Shown here: positions 9,463 through 17,043 of the stretch, piece after piece
Numbering within the stretch: the stretch's first letter is position 1
Layout of the letters: each line of letters starts with the position of its first letter
From: Lacinutrix sp. C3R15
GTDB lineage: Bacteria > Bacteroidota > Bacteroidia > Flavobacteriales > Flavobacteriaceae
NCBI RefSeq assembly: GCF_018860825.1
Contig: NZ_JAHKPZ010000015.1
Location: forward strand, 62,001-126,000
Direction of reading: 5' to 3'
Length of the DNA stretch: 64,000 nucleotides
The notes under the pieces: generated by a model
Database searches by the model: none
What the model was told of the DNA's origin: nothing
Seen by the model: the letters and a program-made list of their open reading frames with translations, nothing else
Made by a program: the position numbers and the translations under genes

Positions 9463-10497
9463 TTTTTTATAGTTTACCTCGTAATCAAATTGTTTTAAAC
9501 CAGTACTTAACGTTACGGCTTCTAGTTTGTTTATAGTAAAGTCTTCTTGTTTGCAACAAGGCACAATACCTAAGCTATCAAGTCTTTTTGCTAAATATTC
9601 TTGTTCAAATTGCCCAGGAGTTGGTATAAAAAAAGCTTTCTTTTCTAATTTTGCTAAATCCATTATAGTAGTATAGCCAGAACGCGATACAACCAATGCG
9701 CTTTCATTTATAGTTTGTTCTAGTAAAGTACTAGTCATAAAATTATAAATAGTCATGTTTCCTTCTTGTACTTTTGTTTGTGTTTCTTCCATAACCCCTT
9801 TTACAAAAACAATTTTTCCTTTAAAAGCTTTTAGTTCTTCAATAAGTTTGTTTTCTAAAAGTGTTCGTTGTGGTTCTGGGCCAGATAATAAAACCAGTAA
9901 ATCTGTAGTTATTTTCGTTTCTTTTTTATGAAATCTACTTAAAGGTCCTAGATAGCGTGTTGGTAGTTCTGTCATATCAATATGACCTAGTTTTCCGCTT
10001 AAATTAGGTTCTCCTAAATTATCAGGAACCCAACATACATCAAATTGTTTCATTATTTTTTGATGCATTTTGGTGCTTAGCCAAGTAGTGTTTCCGCTTA
10101 AAACTTGAAGTTGATGGCTTATAAACACACAAGGTACTTTTTTGCTATGTAACCCCAATCTATTATCACTAATAACTCCATCTATAAAATGGGTTTCAAT
10201 AATGGTTTTAATTGCTTTTTTTTCGGCTTTAATTGCTTTCAAAACTTTTGGAGAATCTTTTAATAATTTCCATTTAAACAGCTTTGCATTTTTAGCATAT
10301 TCAATGTTATACGTTGGCAGTTCTATAGCTTCTAGTTTAGGAAATTCTTTTTTTAATAACATTAATGCAACACCATCACTAGCTATAATTACTTCAAAAT
10401 TATTTTTTAACAAAGCATGAATAATTGGTATGCATCGTGTAGCGTGACCAAGTCCCCAATTTAGAGGTGCAATTAAGATTCGTTTTTTTGTATTCAT
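9445..10497 (-). CDS. MurG-like glycosyltransferase (GT-B fold)
   Basis: A 350-residue protein that begins with the Rossmann-type strand RILIAPLNWGLGHATRC, typical of UDP-sugar glycosyltransferases related to MurG (GT28). The C-terminal half carries the donor-binding region with SRSGYTTIMDLA and IPTPGQFEQ, equivalent to the MurG G-loop and PGQ motifs. The reading frame extends upstream to 10551, but the methionine at 10497 starts the conserved domain, and a TATCTTTG promoter box at 10504-10511 lies only 6 bases before it. The longer start is therefore excluded and the transcript may be nearly leaderless. Acceptor unknown; it probably builds a cell-surface glycan or glycolipid. Confidence 0.8.
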   Translation of the reverse strand: MNTKKRILIAPLNWGLGHATRCIPIIHALLKNNFEVIIASDGVALMLLKKEFPKLEAIELPTYNIEYAKNAKLFKWKLLKDSPKVLKAIKAEKKAIKTIIETHFIDGVISDNRLGLHSKKVPCVFISHQLQVLSGNTTWLSTKMHQKIMKQFDVCWVPDNLGEPNLSGKLGHIDMTELPTRYLGPLSRFHKKETKITTDLLVLLSGPEPQRTLLENKLIEELKAFKGKIVFVKGVMEETQTKVQEGNMTIYNFMTSTLLEQTINESALVVSRSGYTTIMDLAKLEKKAFFIPTPGQFEQEYLAKRLDSLGIVPCCKQEDFTINKLEAVTLSTGLKQFDYEVNYKKLFSLF

Positions 10498-10503
10498 AAA
10501 AAA

Positions 10504-10511
10504 CAAAGATA
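10504..10511 (-). promoter_or_regulatory. -7 promoter box of the glycosyltransferase gene
   Basis: TATCTTTG on the minus strand ends 6 bases before the ATG at 10497. Transcription would start at or almost at the start codon. Confidence 0.55.
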
Positions 10512-10539
10512 AGCATAAACTATGCTCATTATATTTCCT

Positions 10540-10547
10540 TAATTTTG
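10540..10547 (+). promoter_or_regulatory. -7 promoter box of trmB
   Basis: TAATTTTG, 18 bases before the GTG start at 10566, in the spacer between the divergent glycosyltransferase and trmB. Confidence 0.55.
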
Positions 10548-10565
10548 CCAAAACATTAAATAATT

Positions 10566-11240
10566 GTGGGAAGTAAAAATAAACTTAAACGCTTTAGAGA
10601 AAACGAAACTTTTAAAAACGTATTTCAACCAACAAGAGAAGCGCTTGTAGATGCAGAATATAAATTAAAAGGAAATTGGAATACTACATTTTTTAAAAAT
10701 AACAATCCTTTAGTTTTAGAGCTAGGTTGTGGTAAAGGCGAGTATAGCGTTGCTTTAGCAAAAAAATATCCAAACAAAAACTTTATAGGTATAGATATTA
10801 AAGGTGCGCGTTTTTGGAGAGGAGCAAAAACAGCTATTGAAGAAAACATACCAAACGTAGCTTTTATTCGTACACAAATAGAGTTGGTAGAATATGTTTT
10901 TGCAGAAAATGAAGTAGATGAAATCTGGATTACTTTTCCAGACCCACAAATAAAATACAAGCGTACTAAGCATAGAATGACAAATTCTCAGTTTTTAAAA
11001 CGTTATAAAACCATTTTAAAGCCAGAAGGAATCATGAATCTTAAAACAGATAGTGAGTTTATGCACGGTTATACTCTAGGTTTGTTACATGGTGAAGGTC
11101 ATGAGGTGTTATACGCAAACCATAACGTGTATAAGCAAGAAGGTAGCCCAGAAGAGGTGACTAGTATTCAAACTTTTTACGAGAGTCAGTACCTTAGTCA
11201 AGATAAGGCAATTACGTATATTCGTTTTAAAATCAAATAG
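10566..11240 (+). CDS. trmB: tRNA (guanine-N7-)-methyltransferase
   Basis: This 224-residue SAM-dependent enzyme makes m7G46 in the variable loop of tRNAs. The SAM-binding motif LELGCGKGEY lies at about 51-60, the acidic GIDIKG strand follows, and the family motif TFPDPQIKYKRTKHR covers the substrate-binding region. It starts with GTG; no in-frame ATG lies closer to the conserved start, and the spacing to the promoter box fits. The LysE gene begins 2 bases after its stop, and the alkyltransferase-like gene follows with an overlap, so all three form an operon. Confidence 0.95.
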   Translation: MGSKNKLKRFRENETFKNVFQPTREALVDAEYKLKGNWNTTFFKNNNPLVLELGCGKGEYSVALAKKYPNKNFIGIDIKGARFWRGAKTAIEENIPNVAFIRTQIELVEYVFAENEVDEIWITFPDPQIKYKRTKHRMTNSQFLKRYKTILKPEGIMNLKTDSEFMHGYTLGLLHGEGHEVLYANHNVYKQEGSPEEVTSIQTFYESQYLSQDKAITYIRFKIK

Positions 11241-11242
11241 TT

Positions 11243-11872
11243 TTGAGCATAACCATTACCTTTTTTTTAGGAGCTTTAGTTGCGCTAATTGGTGTTATTC
11301 CACCAGGATTATTAAATATGACAGCTGCTAAAATTAGTTTAAAAGATGGATACTCTAGAGGTATTACTTTTTCTATAGGTGCTTGTGTGGTCATTTTATT
11401 TCAAACCTATATTGGTGTTTTGTTTGCACGTTATTTAAGCAACCACCAAGATGTTGTAGAGGTTTTACAGCGTGTTGCTTTTGTTTTATTTGTGCTTATT
11501 ACAATTTATTTTTTGGCTATAGCAAAAACCGAAGACAAGCCTAAAGCAGAAATTAAAGTTAAAAGTAAAAAGAGTAGGTTTTTTCAAGGTATGCTGCTTT
11601 CGGCTTTAAACGTATTTCCAATTCCATACCAAGCATATATGAGTATTACTATTGTTTCCTTTGGTTGGATGAATTTTGAAAAATCAATTATTTTCTCATA
11701 CGTAGCAGGAGCAGTAACCGGAAGTTTTGTGGTTTTTTATTTTTATATTTTCTTTTTCGATAAAATTAAAAGCAAAACACTTACCTCTCAAAAAAGTATG
11801 AATTATCTTATTGGTACAGTCACAGGAATAATTTCTATGATTACTTTATTTCAGATTATTAAAGAAATATAA
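11243..11872 (+). CDS. LysE-family membrane transporter
   Basis: A 209-residue inner-membrane protein with about six hydrophobic helices. The N-terminal IPPGLLNMTAAKISLKDGYSRG region is typical of LysE/RhtB-type exporters of amino acids or similar metabolites. A basic cytoplasmic loop rich in Lys lies near the middle. The start is TTG at 11243, two bases after the trmB stop, and the 3' end overlaps the next gene by one base (TAATG). The exported substrate cannot be predicted. Confidence 0.82.
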   Translation: MSITITFFLGALVALIGVIPPGLLNMTAAKISLKDGYSRGITFSIGACVVILFQTYIGVLFARYLSNHQDVVEVLQRVAFVLFVLITIYFLAIAKTEDKPKAEIKVKSKKSRFFQGMLLSALNVFPIPYQAYMSITIVSFGWMNFEKSIIFSYVAGAVTGSFVVFYFYIFFFDKIKSKTLTSQKSMNYLIGTVTGIISMITLFQIIKEI

Positions 11873-12201
11873 TGCAACAAGAAACATTAAATTTTTTCGA
11901 TAAAGTGTATGCTGTAGCAAAGCTAATTCCTTATGGTCGTGTAACTAGTTATGGTGCTATTGCAAAATATTTAGGAGCAGCAAAAAGTGCTAGAATGGTT
12001 GGCTATGCCATGAATGGTTCTTCAGGTAAAGACGTTCCTGCACACCGCGTGGTAAACAGAAAAGGATTGCTTACGGGTAAAATGCACTTTGATGGTACCA
12101 ACCTCATGCAGCAGTTATTAGAAAGTGAAGGTGTGGTGGTGGTAGAGAACCAAATTCAAAATTTTGAAACCTTGTTTTGGGATCCTCAAAAAGAATTATA
12201 A
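11872..12201 (+). CDS. alkyltransferase-like (ATL) protein of the MGMT family
   Basis: A 109-residue protein corresponding to the DNA-binding domain of O6-alkylguanine-DNA alkyltransferases (GRVTSYGAIA helix-turn-helix, then the active-site loop). The catalytic Pro-Cys-His-Arg motif reads Pro-Ala-His-Arg-Val-Val (about residues 61-66), so the alkyl-accepting cysteine is absent. By analogy with known ATL proteins it probably binds O6-alkylguanine and hands the lesion to nucleotide excision repair instead of removing the alkyl group. Known ATLs often have Trp at this position; Ala is also tolerated. It is translationally coupled to the LysE gene. Confidence 0.85.
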   Translation: MQQETLNFFDKVYAVAKLIPYGRVTSYGAIAKYLGAAKSARMVGYAMNGSSGKDVPAHRVVNRKGLLTGKMHFDGTNLMQQLLESEGVVVVENQIQNFETLFWDPQKEL

Positions 12202-12424
12202 TTCATTTTTGGCAACTCTTTTATTACTTCCTAATTGGTATAAAATTTATAAATAATTGTAAGTTAACTATAATAGTTTTCATCAATAATACTATAAAAA
12301 AACTTCCAGCTTCAATCTTCTCACTTACAGCAATATTAATTATATTTGCTGTTTAGAATTAATCTTAATAGAATCTGAAAGTTTAGCCTGTATTTTCAGA
12401 CTATATTTTCAATAGATATAAAAC

Positions 12425-13561
12425 ATGAAACTCAACAAGCAAGACATATTAAAAGCACTAGAAACTATTTCAGCTCCTGGCGAAGGACAAAACATGGTAG
12501 AAAGTGGCGCAGTAACCAATGTAATCACTTTTGGTGATGAGGTAGTTGTAGATATTACTATTACAAACCCAAGTTTACAAGCAAAAAAGAAAACCGAAGT
12601 AGAAATCCTGCAAACCATTCATAAATTAGTCTATGAAAAAGCTAAAATAAAAGTGAATGTAAAAGTAGAAGCACCAACAAAATCTGCTCCTAATGTAATC
12701 AAAGGAAAAAATATTCCTGGCATTCAAAATATAGTAGCAATAGCTTCTGGTAAAGGTGGTGTAGGTAAATCTACAGTTACCGCAAATATTGCAGTAACCC
12801 TTGCAAAAATGGGTTTTAAAGTAGGTATTCTAGATGCAGATATTTATGGTCCTTCTATACCAATTATGTTTGATGTGGTTAATGAAAAACCTCTAGCGGT
12901 AAATGTAGAGGGAAAATCTAAAATGAAACCAGTAGAAAATTACGGCGTAAAAGTATTATCTATTGGCTTTTTTACAAAACCAGACCAAGCAGTAGTATGG
13001 CGTGGACCAATGGCTGCAAAAGCACTAAACCAAATGATTTTTGATGCCGCTTGGGGAGAATTAGATTTCCTGCTTTTAGATTTACCTCCAGGAACAGGAG
13101 ATATTCATTTAAGCATCATGCAATCGCTGCCAATAACTGGCGCAGTAGTAGTAAGTACACCACAAAACGTTGCCTTGGCAGATGCTAAAAAAGGAGTAGC
13201 AATGTTTCAACAAGAAAGCATTAGCGTTCCTGTTTTAGGAATCGTTGAAAATATGGCGTACTTTACACCAGCAGAATTGCCAGAAAACAAATATTATATC
13301 TTTGGTAAACAAGGAGCAAAAAACCTTGCCGAAGACTTAAAAGTACCATTTTTAGGAGAGCTTCCTTTAGTACAAAGCATTCGTGAAGCAGGAGATGTTG
13401 GGCATCCAGCAGCACTACAAACCGCAACACCATTAGAGCAAGAATTTGAAAAAATCACGCAAAATATGGTACAGGAAGTAGTAAAAAGAAATGATAATTT
13501 ACCTCCAACCGAAGCAATTAAAATTACAACAATGGCTGGTTGTTCAGCAGTAAAAAAATAG
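12425..13561 (+). CDS. Mrp/ApbC-type Fe-S cluster carrier ATPase
   Basis: A 378-residue cytoplasmic P-loop ATPase (Mrp/NBP35/ApbC family) that carries or inserts Fe-S clusters. An N-terminal MIP18/DUF59 domain (about 1-85) precedes the deviant Walker A motif GKGGVGKST (about 109-117), with later LDADIYGPS and DLPPGTGD motifs. The canonical paired cysteines (CxxC) after ENMAYF are missing; only one Cys, near the C-terminus (AGCSAVKK), is available there, a pattern I recall from other Bacteroidota members. The NfuA-like gene follows after 3 bases, confirming an Fe-S role for the pair. Confidence 0.9.
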   Translation: MKLNKQDILKALETISAPGEGQNMVESGAVTNVITFGDEVVVDITITNPSLQAKKKTEVEILQTIHKLVYEKAKIKVNVKVEAPTKSAPNVIKGKNIPGIQNIVAIASGKGGVGKSTVTANIAVTLAKMGFKVGILDADIYGPSIPIMFDVVNEKPLAVNVEGKSKMKPVENYGVKVLSIGFFTKPDQAVVWRGPMAAKALNQMIFDAAWGELDFLLLDLPPGTGDIHLSIMQSLPITGAVVVSTPQNVALADAKKGVAMFQQESISVPVLGIVENMAYFTPAELPENKYYIFGKQGAKNLAEDLKVPFLGELPLVQSIREAGDVGHPAALQTATPLEQEFEKITQNMVQEVVKRNDNLPPTEAIKITTMAGCSAVKK

Positions 13562-13564
13562 CAA

Positions 13565-13807
13565 ATGAGCACAGAAGAACTAAGACTAAATGTAGAAAAA
13601 GCGCTAGAAGAAATTCGCCCTTTTTTACAAAGTGATGGAGGCGATATTTCACTACTATCCATAGAAGATGATAAGCTTGTAAAAGTACAATTACAAGGCG
13701 CTTGCGTTGGTTGTAGTGTTAATCAAATGACGCTAAAATCTGGCGTAGAAATGACTATAAAAAAATACGCACCACAAATAGAACAAGTTATTAATATAGA
13801 AGCTTAG
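13565..13807 (+). CDS. NifU C-terminal-domain (NfuA-like) Fe-S scaffold
   Basis: This 80-residue protein consists only of a NifU-type C-terminal domain. The conserved CxxC motif is Cys47-Val-Gly-Cys50, which binds a 4Fe-4S cluster between two subunits. It carries clusters to target enzymes in partnership with the preceding Mrp-type ATPase, with which it forms a tight operon (3-base gap). The stop is followed after 2 bases by the first copy of the dispersed structured RNA element. Confidence 0.93.
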   Translation: MSTEELRLNVEKALEEIRPFLQSDGGDISLLSIEDDKLVKVQLQGACVGCSVNQMTLKSGVEMTIKKYAPQIEQVINIEA

Positions 13808-13809
13808 TA

Positions 13810-13886
13810 GGGCGTGACCACAAGGGTCAGTCTTTCACTACTCGCTCTCTGCGAGGAGCTCAAACAGGCCGTTCAATCCTTCACGC
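13810..13886 (+). ncRNA. dispersed structured RNA element, copy A
   Basis: This is the shortest of four copies. The outer stem is GCGTGA (13812-13817) with TCACGC (13881-13886). Hairpin 2 is GACC (13816-13819) with GGTC (13825-13828), overlapping the end of the outer stem. Hairpin 3 is CTCGC (13841-13845) with GCGAG (13851-13855). The conserved linkers are the CTTTC-ACT segment and the CCGTTCAATCC segment before the outer stem closes. It lies in the 3' untranslated region of the nfu operon, in the same orientation. It is possibly a member of the Flavo-1 RNA family. Confidence 0.65.
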
Positions 13887-13954
13887 AAACTGATAAATGT
13901 CATAAAATATAGGCATTCTATTGCGTAATTTTGAACAAATAAAATAAAGAAAAA

Positions 13955-13986
13955 AAACCTGCAAGACCTTAAAACCTTGTAGGTTT
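13955..13986. terminator. palindrome with minus-strand T-run
   Basis: An 11-base stem (AAACCTGCAAG with CTTGTAGGTTT, one G-T pair) is followed on the minus strand by nine T residues. No minus-strand gene precedes it, so it may be a dispersed palindromic repeat that also blocks antisense transcription ahead of the ferredoxin reductase gene. Confidence 0.4.
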
Positions 13987-14002
13987 ATATTTAAAACAAA
14001 TT

Positions 14003-14016
14003 CCCACTTTCGTGGG
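14003..14016. repeat. small GC-rich palindrome, copy 1
   Basis: CCCAC-TTTC-GTGGG lies just before the reductase start. It is related to the palindromes at 15181-15197 and 21991-22007, with paired substitutions in the stem. Confidence 0.45.
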
Positions 14017-14023
14017 CATTATT

Positions 14024-15085
14024 ATGATTAAAACAGATATACTTATTATAGGTGCTGGTCCAACAGGATTATTTACTGTTTTTGAAGCTGGCTTACTAAA
14101 ATTAAAATGCCATTTAATTGACGCCTTACCACAACAAGGAGGACAATGCTCAGAGCTTTACCCTAAAAAACCTATTTATGATATTCCAGCATATCCAGAA
14201 ATTCTTGCAGGAGATTTAACCCATAAATTAATGGAACAATGTAAGCAATTTGAGCCTGGATTTACCCTTGGTGAACGTGCAGAAACCATAGAAAAACAAG
14301 AAGATGGGTCTTTTATTGTAACCACTAACAAAGGAACAAAACATCAAGCTCCTGTGGTAGCAATAGCAGGAGGATTAGGTAGCTTTGAACCACGTAAACC
14401 ATTAATACACAACATTGCTCACTTTGAAGATAAAGGTGTAGAATACATGATTAAAGAACCAGAAATGTACCGAAATAAAAAAGTGGTAATTGCTGGTGGA
14501 GGAGATTCTGCTCTTGATTGGAGTATTTATTTAAGTGATATAGCTAGTGAGGTAACCTTAATTCATAGAAGAAATGAGTTTCGTGGTCATTTAGATTCTG
14601 TAGAAAAAGTTCAAGAACTTAAAAATGCAGGAAAAATAAACTTAATCACACCAGCTGAAGTAATTGGTATAGTAGGAGATAAAAATGTAAAAGCCGTAGT
14701 TGTAAAACAAGCACAGCATATTGAAAAAGAATTTGAAATACAATGTGACCATTTTATACCGCTTTTTGGGCTTTCACCAAAATTAGGTCCAATAGCAAAT
14801 TGGGGATTAGAAATAGAAAAAAATGCCATTAAAGTAAATAATGCATTAGATTACCAAACCAATATACCTGGTATTTATGCTATTGGTGATGTAAATACGT
14901 ATCCAGGAAAATTAAAATTAATTCTTTGCGGATTTCACGAAGCAACATTAATGTGCCAATCTGCATATCAAATTATAAATCCTGGTAAAAGATTTGTATT
15001 AAAGTACACAACTGTAAGTGGTGTTAATGGTTTTGATGGAACCAGAAAAGAAGCACCAAAAGCAGTAGTGAAGAAAATAGAGTAA
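14024..15085 (+). CDS. ferredoxin--NADP+ reductase, thioredoxin-reductase type
   Basis: A 353-residue flavoprotein of the type 2 (TrxR-like, YumC-type) ferredoxin-NADP reductases. The FAD-binding motif GAGPTG is near the N-terminus (IIGAGPTGLF), and the NADPH-binding motif is AGGGDSALDW near the middle. A final GIYAIGDVNTYPG segment binds FAD. The redox CxxC of true thioredoxin reductases is absent. The frame is open from GTG 14012, but that codon lies in a palindrome; ATG 14024 gives the standard N-terminus. A 2Fe-2S ferredoxin gene follows and is the obvious electron partner. Confidence 0.88.
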   Translation: MIKTDILIIGAGPTGLFTVFEAGLLKLKCHLIDALPQQGGQCSELYPKKPIYDIPAYPEILAGDLTHKLMEQCKQFEPGFTLGERAETIEKQEDGSFIVTTNKGTKHQAPVVAIAGGLGSFEPRKPLIHNIAHFEDKGVEYMIKEPEMYRNKKVVIAGGGDSALDWSIYLSDIASEVTLIHRRNEFRGHLDSVEKVQELKNAGKINLITPAEVIGIVGDKNVKAVVVKQAQHIEKEFEIQCDHFIPLFGLSPKLGPIANWGLEIEKNAIKVNNALDYQTNIPGIYAIGDVNTYPGKLKLILCGFHEATLMCQSAYQIINPGKRFVLKYTTVSGVNGFDGTRKEAPKAVVKKIE

Positions 15086-15180
15086 GCTACATAAGCTATC
15101 CTTACTCCAATTAATAAACGATTCAAACACTGTGAGTCTCTTTGTAAATTAAGAAAATATCAGTGTTAAAATTAAAAAGA

Positions 15181-15197
15181 TTCCCGCTTTCGCGGAA
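15181..15197. repeat. small GC-rich palindrome, copy 2
   Basis: The core CGCTTTCGCGGAAA is identical over 14 bases to copy 3 (21991-22007). It lies in the leader of the ferredoxin gene. Confidence 0.55.
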
Positions 15198-15204
15198 ACT
15201 AAAG

Positions 15205-15537
15205 ATGGAACAAGACATAAATATAAAAATAACAGATAGAGATGGTGTTACACATGATGTGTTAGCACCAACAGATATGGCTATGAATTTAATGGAAGTG
15301 GTTCGTTCTTATGAGCTTGCTCCAGAAGGAACTATTGGTATTTGTGGTGGTATGGCTATGTGTGCTTCTTGTCAATGTTATGTGTTAAGCGATACAGCGC
15401 TTCCAGAAATGCAAGATGACGAAGAGGCAATGCTTAGTGAAGCTTTTGATGTTAAAGAGAATTCGCGTTTAGGTTGTCAAATTCAAATAACCCCAGAAAT
15501 GGAAGGCTTAGAGGTTGAGTTAGCACCAGAGAGTTAA
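15205..15537 (+). CDS. 2Fe-2S ferredoxin, adrenodoxin type
   Basis: A 110-residue soluble electron carrier. The four cluster ligands are Cys47, Cys53, Cys56 and Cys91, a C-x5-C-x2-C-x34-C arrangement typical of adrenodoxin/ISC-type ferredoxins. The open frame reaches an ATG at 15163, but the extra 14 residues are basic and encoded partly by a palindromic repeat, so MEQDIN at 15205 is chosen. It probably receives electrons from the preceding reductase and supports Fe-S cluster assembly or other reductive reactions. Confidence 0.9.
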   Translation: MEQDINIKITDRDGVTHDVLAPTDMAMNLMEVVRSYELAPEGTIGICGGMAMCASCQCYVLSDTALPEMQDDEEAMLSEAFDVKENSRLGCQIQITPEMEGLEVELAPES

Positions 15538-15632
15538 TACGTTTTTACTAGTATAACGTATTCATGTACCTATTTTTATGGTAACTCATTTTAGTTTTAT
15601 TCAGACACATTAAAAAAAATCCTTTTTTATTT

Positions 15633-15678
15633 TTATTTATTCTAAATAAGTATAGATTTGCACTCATATTTAGAATAA
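15633..15678. promoter_or_regulatory. inverted-repeat operator surrounding the porin-operon promoter
   Basis: A perfect 12-base inverted repeat, TTATTCTAAATA (15637-15648) and TATTTAGAATAA (15667-15678), brackets the -7 box. The left arm is part of a smaller dyad, TTATTTA-TTC-TAAATAA (15633-15649). Arms this close to the -7 box would block RNA polymerase when occupied. Given the imelysin gene downstream, a Fur-type iron repressor is the likely ligand. This is an inference. Confidence 0.6.
15653..15660 (+). promoter_or_regulatory. -7 promoter box of the porin-imelysin operon
   Basis: TAGATTTG fits TAnnTTTG, 19 bases before the porin ATG, inside the inverted repeat 15637-15678. Confidence 0.65.
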
Positions 15679-15679
15679 A

Positions 15680-17023
15680 ATGAAAAAGAGTATCATAATT
15701 CTTCTAGTATTTTTTACTGCTAGAATGCATGCGCAAGTAAAACAGGATTCTATAACTTTAAGTCAGCTTAAAGAAGAAATTAAGCAAGAGCTTAGAGAAG
15801 AGTTTAAAATTCAGGAAGAATCTAAAAAAGAACCATTGCTAAGATGGAGTAACTTTAGTCTACGAGGTTACGGAGTTATTAACTACTACAATAACGATTA
15901 TGATACCGATCCTACACTAAAAGATAAGTTTGATGCAGAACGCTTAAACCTATATTTAGAATATAAATTTACAGACAAAATAAGCTTAAAAACAGAGATT
16001 GAGTACGAGCATGGTGGTACAGCCTCTGCTGTTGATTTAGATACTCAAGAAGAGTTTGGTGAGTTTGAACAAGAAATTGAAACAGGTGGTGGTGTTAAGC
16101 TAGAACAAGTGCATATTAATTTTAAAATTAAACCTTATTTTAATGTGCGTGCAGGTAAAATGAAAATGTATTTTGGTTTACACCAAAGTTTAGATACACC
16201 TGTACAATATTTTACTACTACACGTCAAGAAATGGAAAATGCCATTTTGCCTTTAGGTTGGTATGAAACAGGAATTGAGGTTTATGGTACTTTTGCAAAA
16301 AGATTTAACTATAGAGCTTATATTGTTAGCGGGTTAGATGCCTCTGGTTTTTCTTCAAGAGGATGGATTAAAGAAGGGTACCAACAACGTTTCGAAATGG
16401 CAAATGCAGAATCTTTAGCTTTTTCAGCACGATTAGATTATAAATTTGGTACACATAAAGATACTTATGTTGGTGTTGCAGCTTATATTAATGATGCAGC
16501 AGCAAATAGACCTAAAGATGATATGAGTGAGAGCGCTTATGTTACCATTGTAGAAGGGCATGTAACTTATAACGAAAATAACTTAAGATTTAATGCAATC
16601 GCTTTATACGGAAACCTTGAAAATTCTAATATTGTTTCTACTCGCAACGCAAATTTATCTAATAATTTAGGTGTAAAAAGAACTCCAGTGGGTAAAAATG
16701 CACTAGGTGTCTCTGCCGAAATAGGATATAACATCTTACCGTTAATTACAGAAAATACTACACAACAATTATTCCCTTTTGTACGCTATGACTATTATGA
16801 TACCATGCAAGACGTAGAAGGTAGCATTGTAGATAATCCGCGTTGGGAACGCAGTACTATTACAGGAGGAATAAATTGGTTTGTGCATCCTCAAATTGTA
16901 GTAAAAGCACAATATGCAGATAGACAATTAGGTTCAGAAAACTACGACTTATCAACCTTAGAATATACAGGAGAAAAACAACACGACAAAACCTTTTCTG
17001 CTGGAATAGGATTTAAATTTTAA
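15680..17023 (+). CDS. outer-membrane porin
   Basis: A 447-residue outer-membrane beta-barrel. A signal peptide (1-18) is followed by a short coiled segment rich in Glu/Lys (about 22-50) and then amphipathic strands to a C-terminal Phe (GIGFKF), the usual signal for barrel assembly. It resembles the phosphate-selective-porin (OprO/OprP-like) group common in Bacteroidota, although the solute is not known. It is the first gene of an operon with the imelysin gene (20-base gap) and probably the di-heme gene. Confidence 0.8.
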   Translation: MKKSIIILLVFFTARMHAQVKQDSITLSQLKEEIKQELREEFKIQEESKKEPLLRWSNFSLRGYGVINYYNNDYDTDPTLKDKFDAERLNLYLEYKFTDKISLKTEIEYEHGGTASAVDLDTQEEFGEFEQEIETGGGVKLEQVHINFKIKPYFNVRAGKMKMYFGLHQSLDTPVQYFTTTRQEMENAILPLGWYETGIEVYGTFAKRFNYRAYIVSGLDASGFSSRGWIKEGYQQRFEMANAESLAFSARLDYKFGTHKDTYVGVAAYINDAAANRPKDDMSESAYVTIVEGHVTYNENNLRFNAIALYGNLENSNIVSTRNANLSNNLGVKRTPVGKNALGVSAEIGYNILPLITENTTQQLFPFVRYDYYDTMQDVEGSIVDNPRWERSTITGGINWFVHPQIVVKAQYADRQLGSENYDLSTLEYTGEKQHDKTFSAGIGFKF

Positions 17024-17043
17024 TACAATAAACATTAATAAAA

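Noticed and set aside
9445-10551. Longer glycosyltransferase with 18 extra N-terminal residues
   Set aside because: The extension would contain the promoter boxes of both divergent genes; the family domain begins at the ATG at 10497.
15163-15537. Longer ferredoxin starting at 15163
   Set aside because: The extra residues are encoded by a palindromic repeat and are not ferredoxin-like; ATG 15205 is standard.
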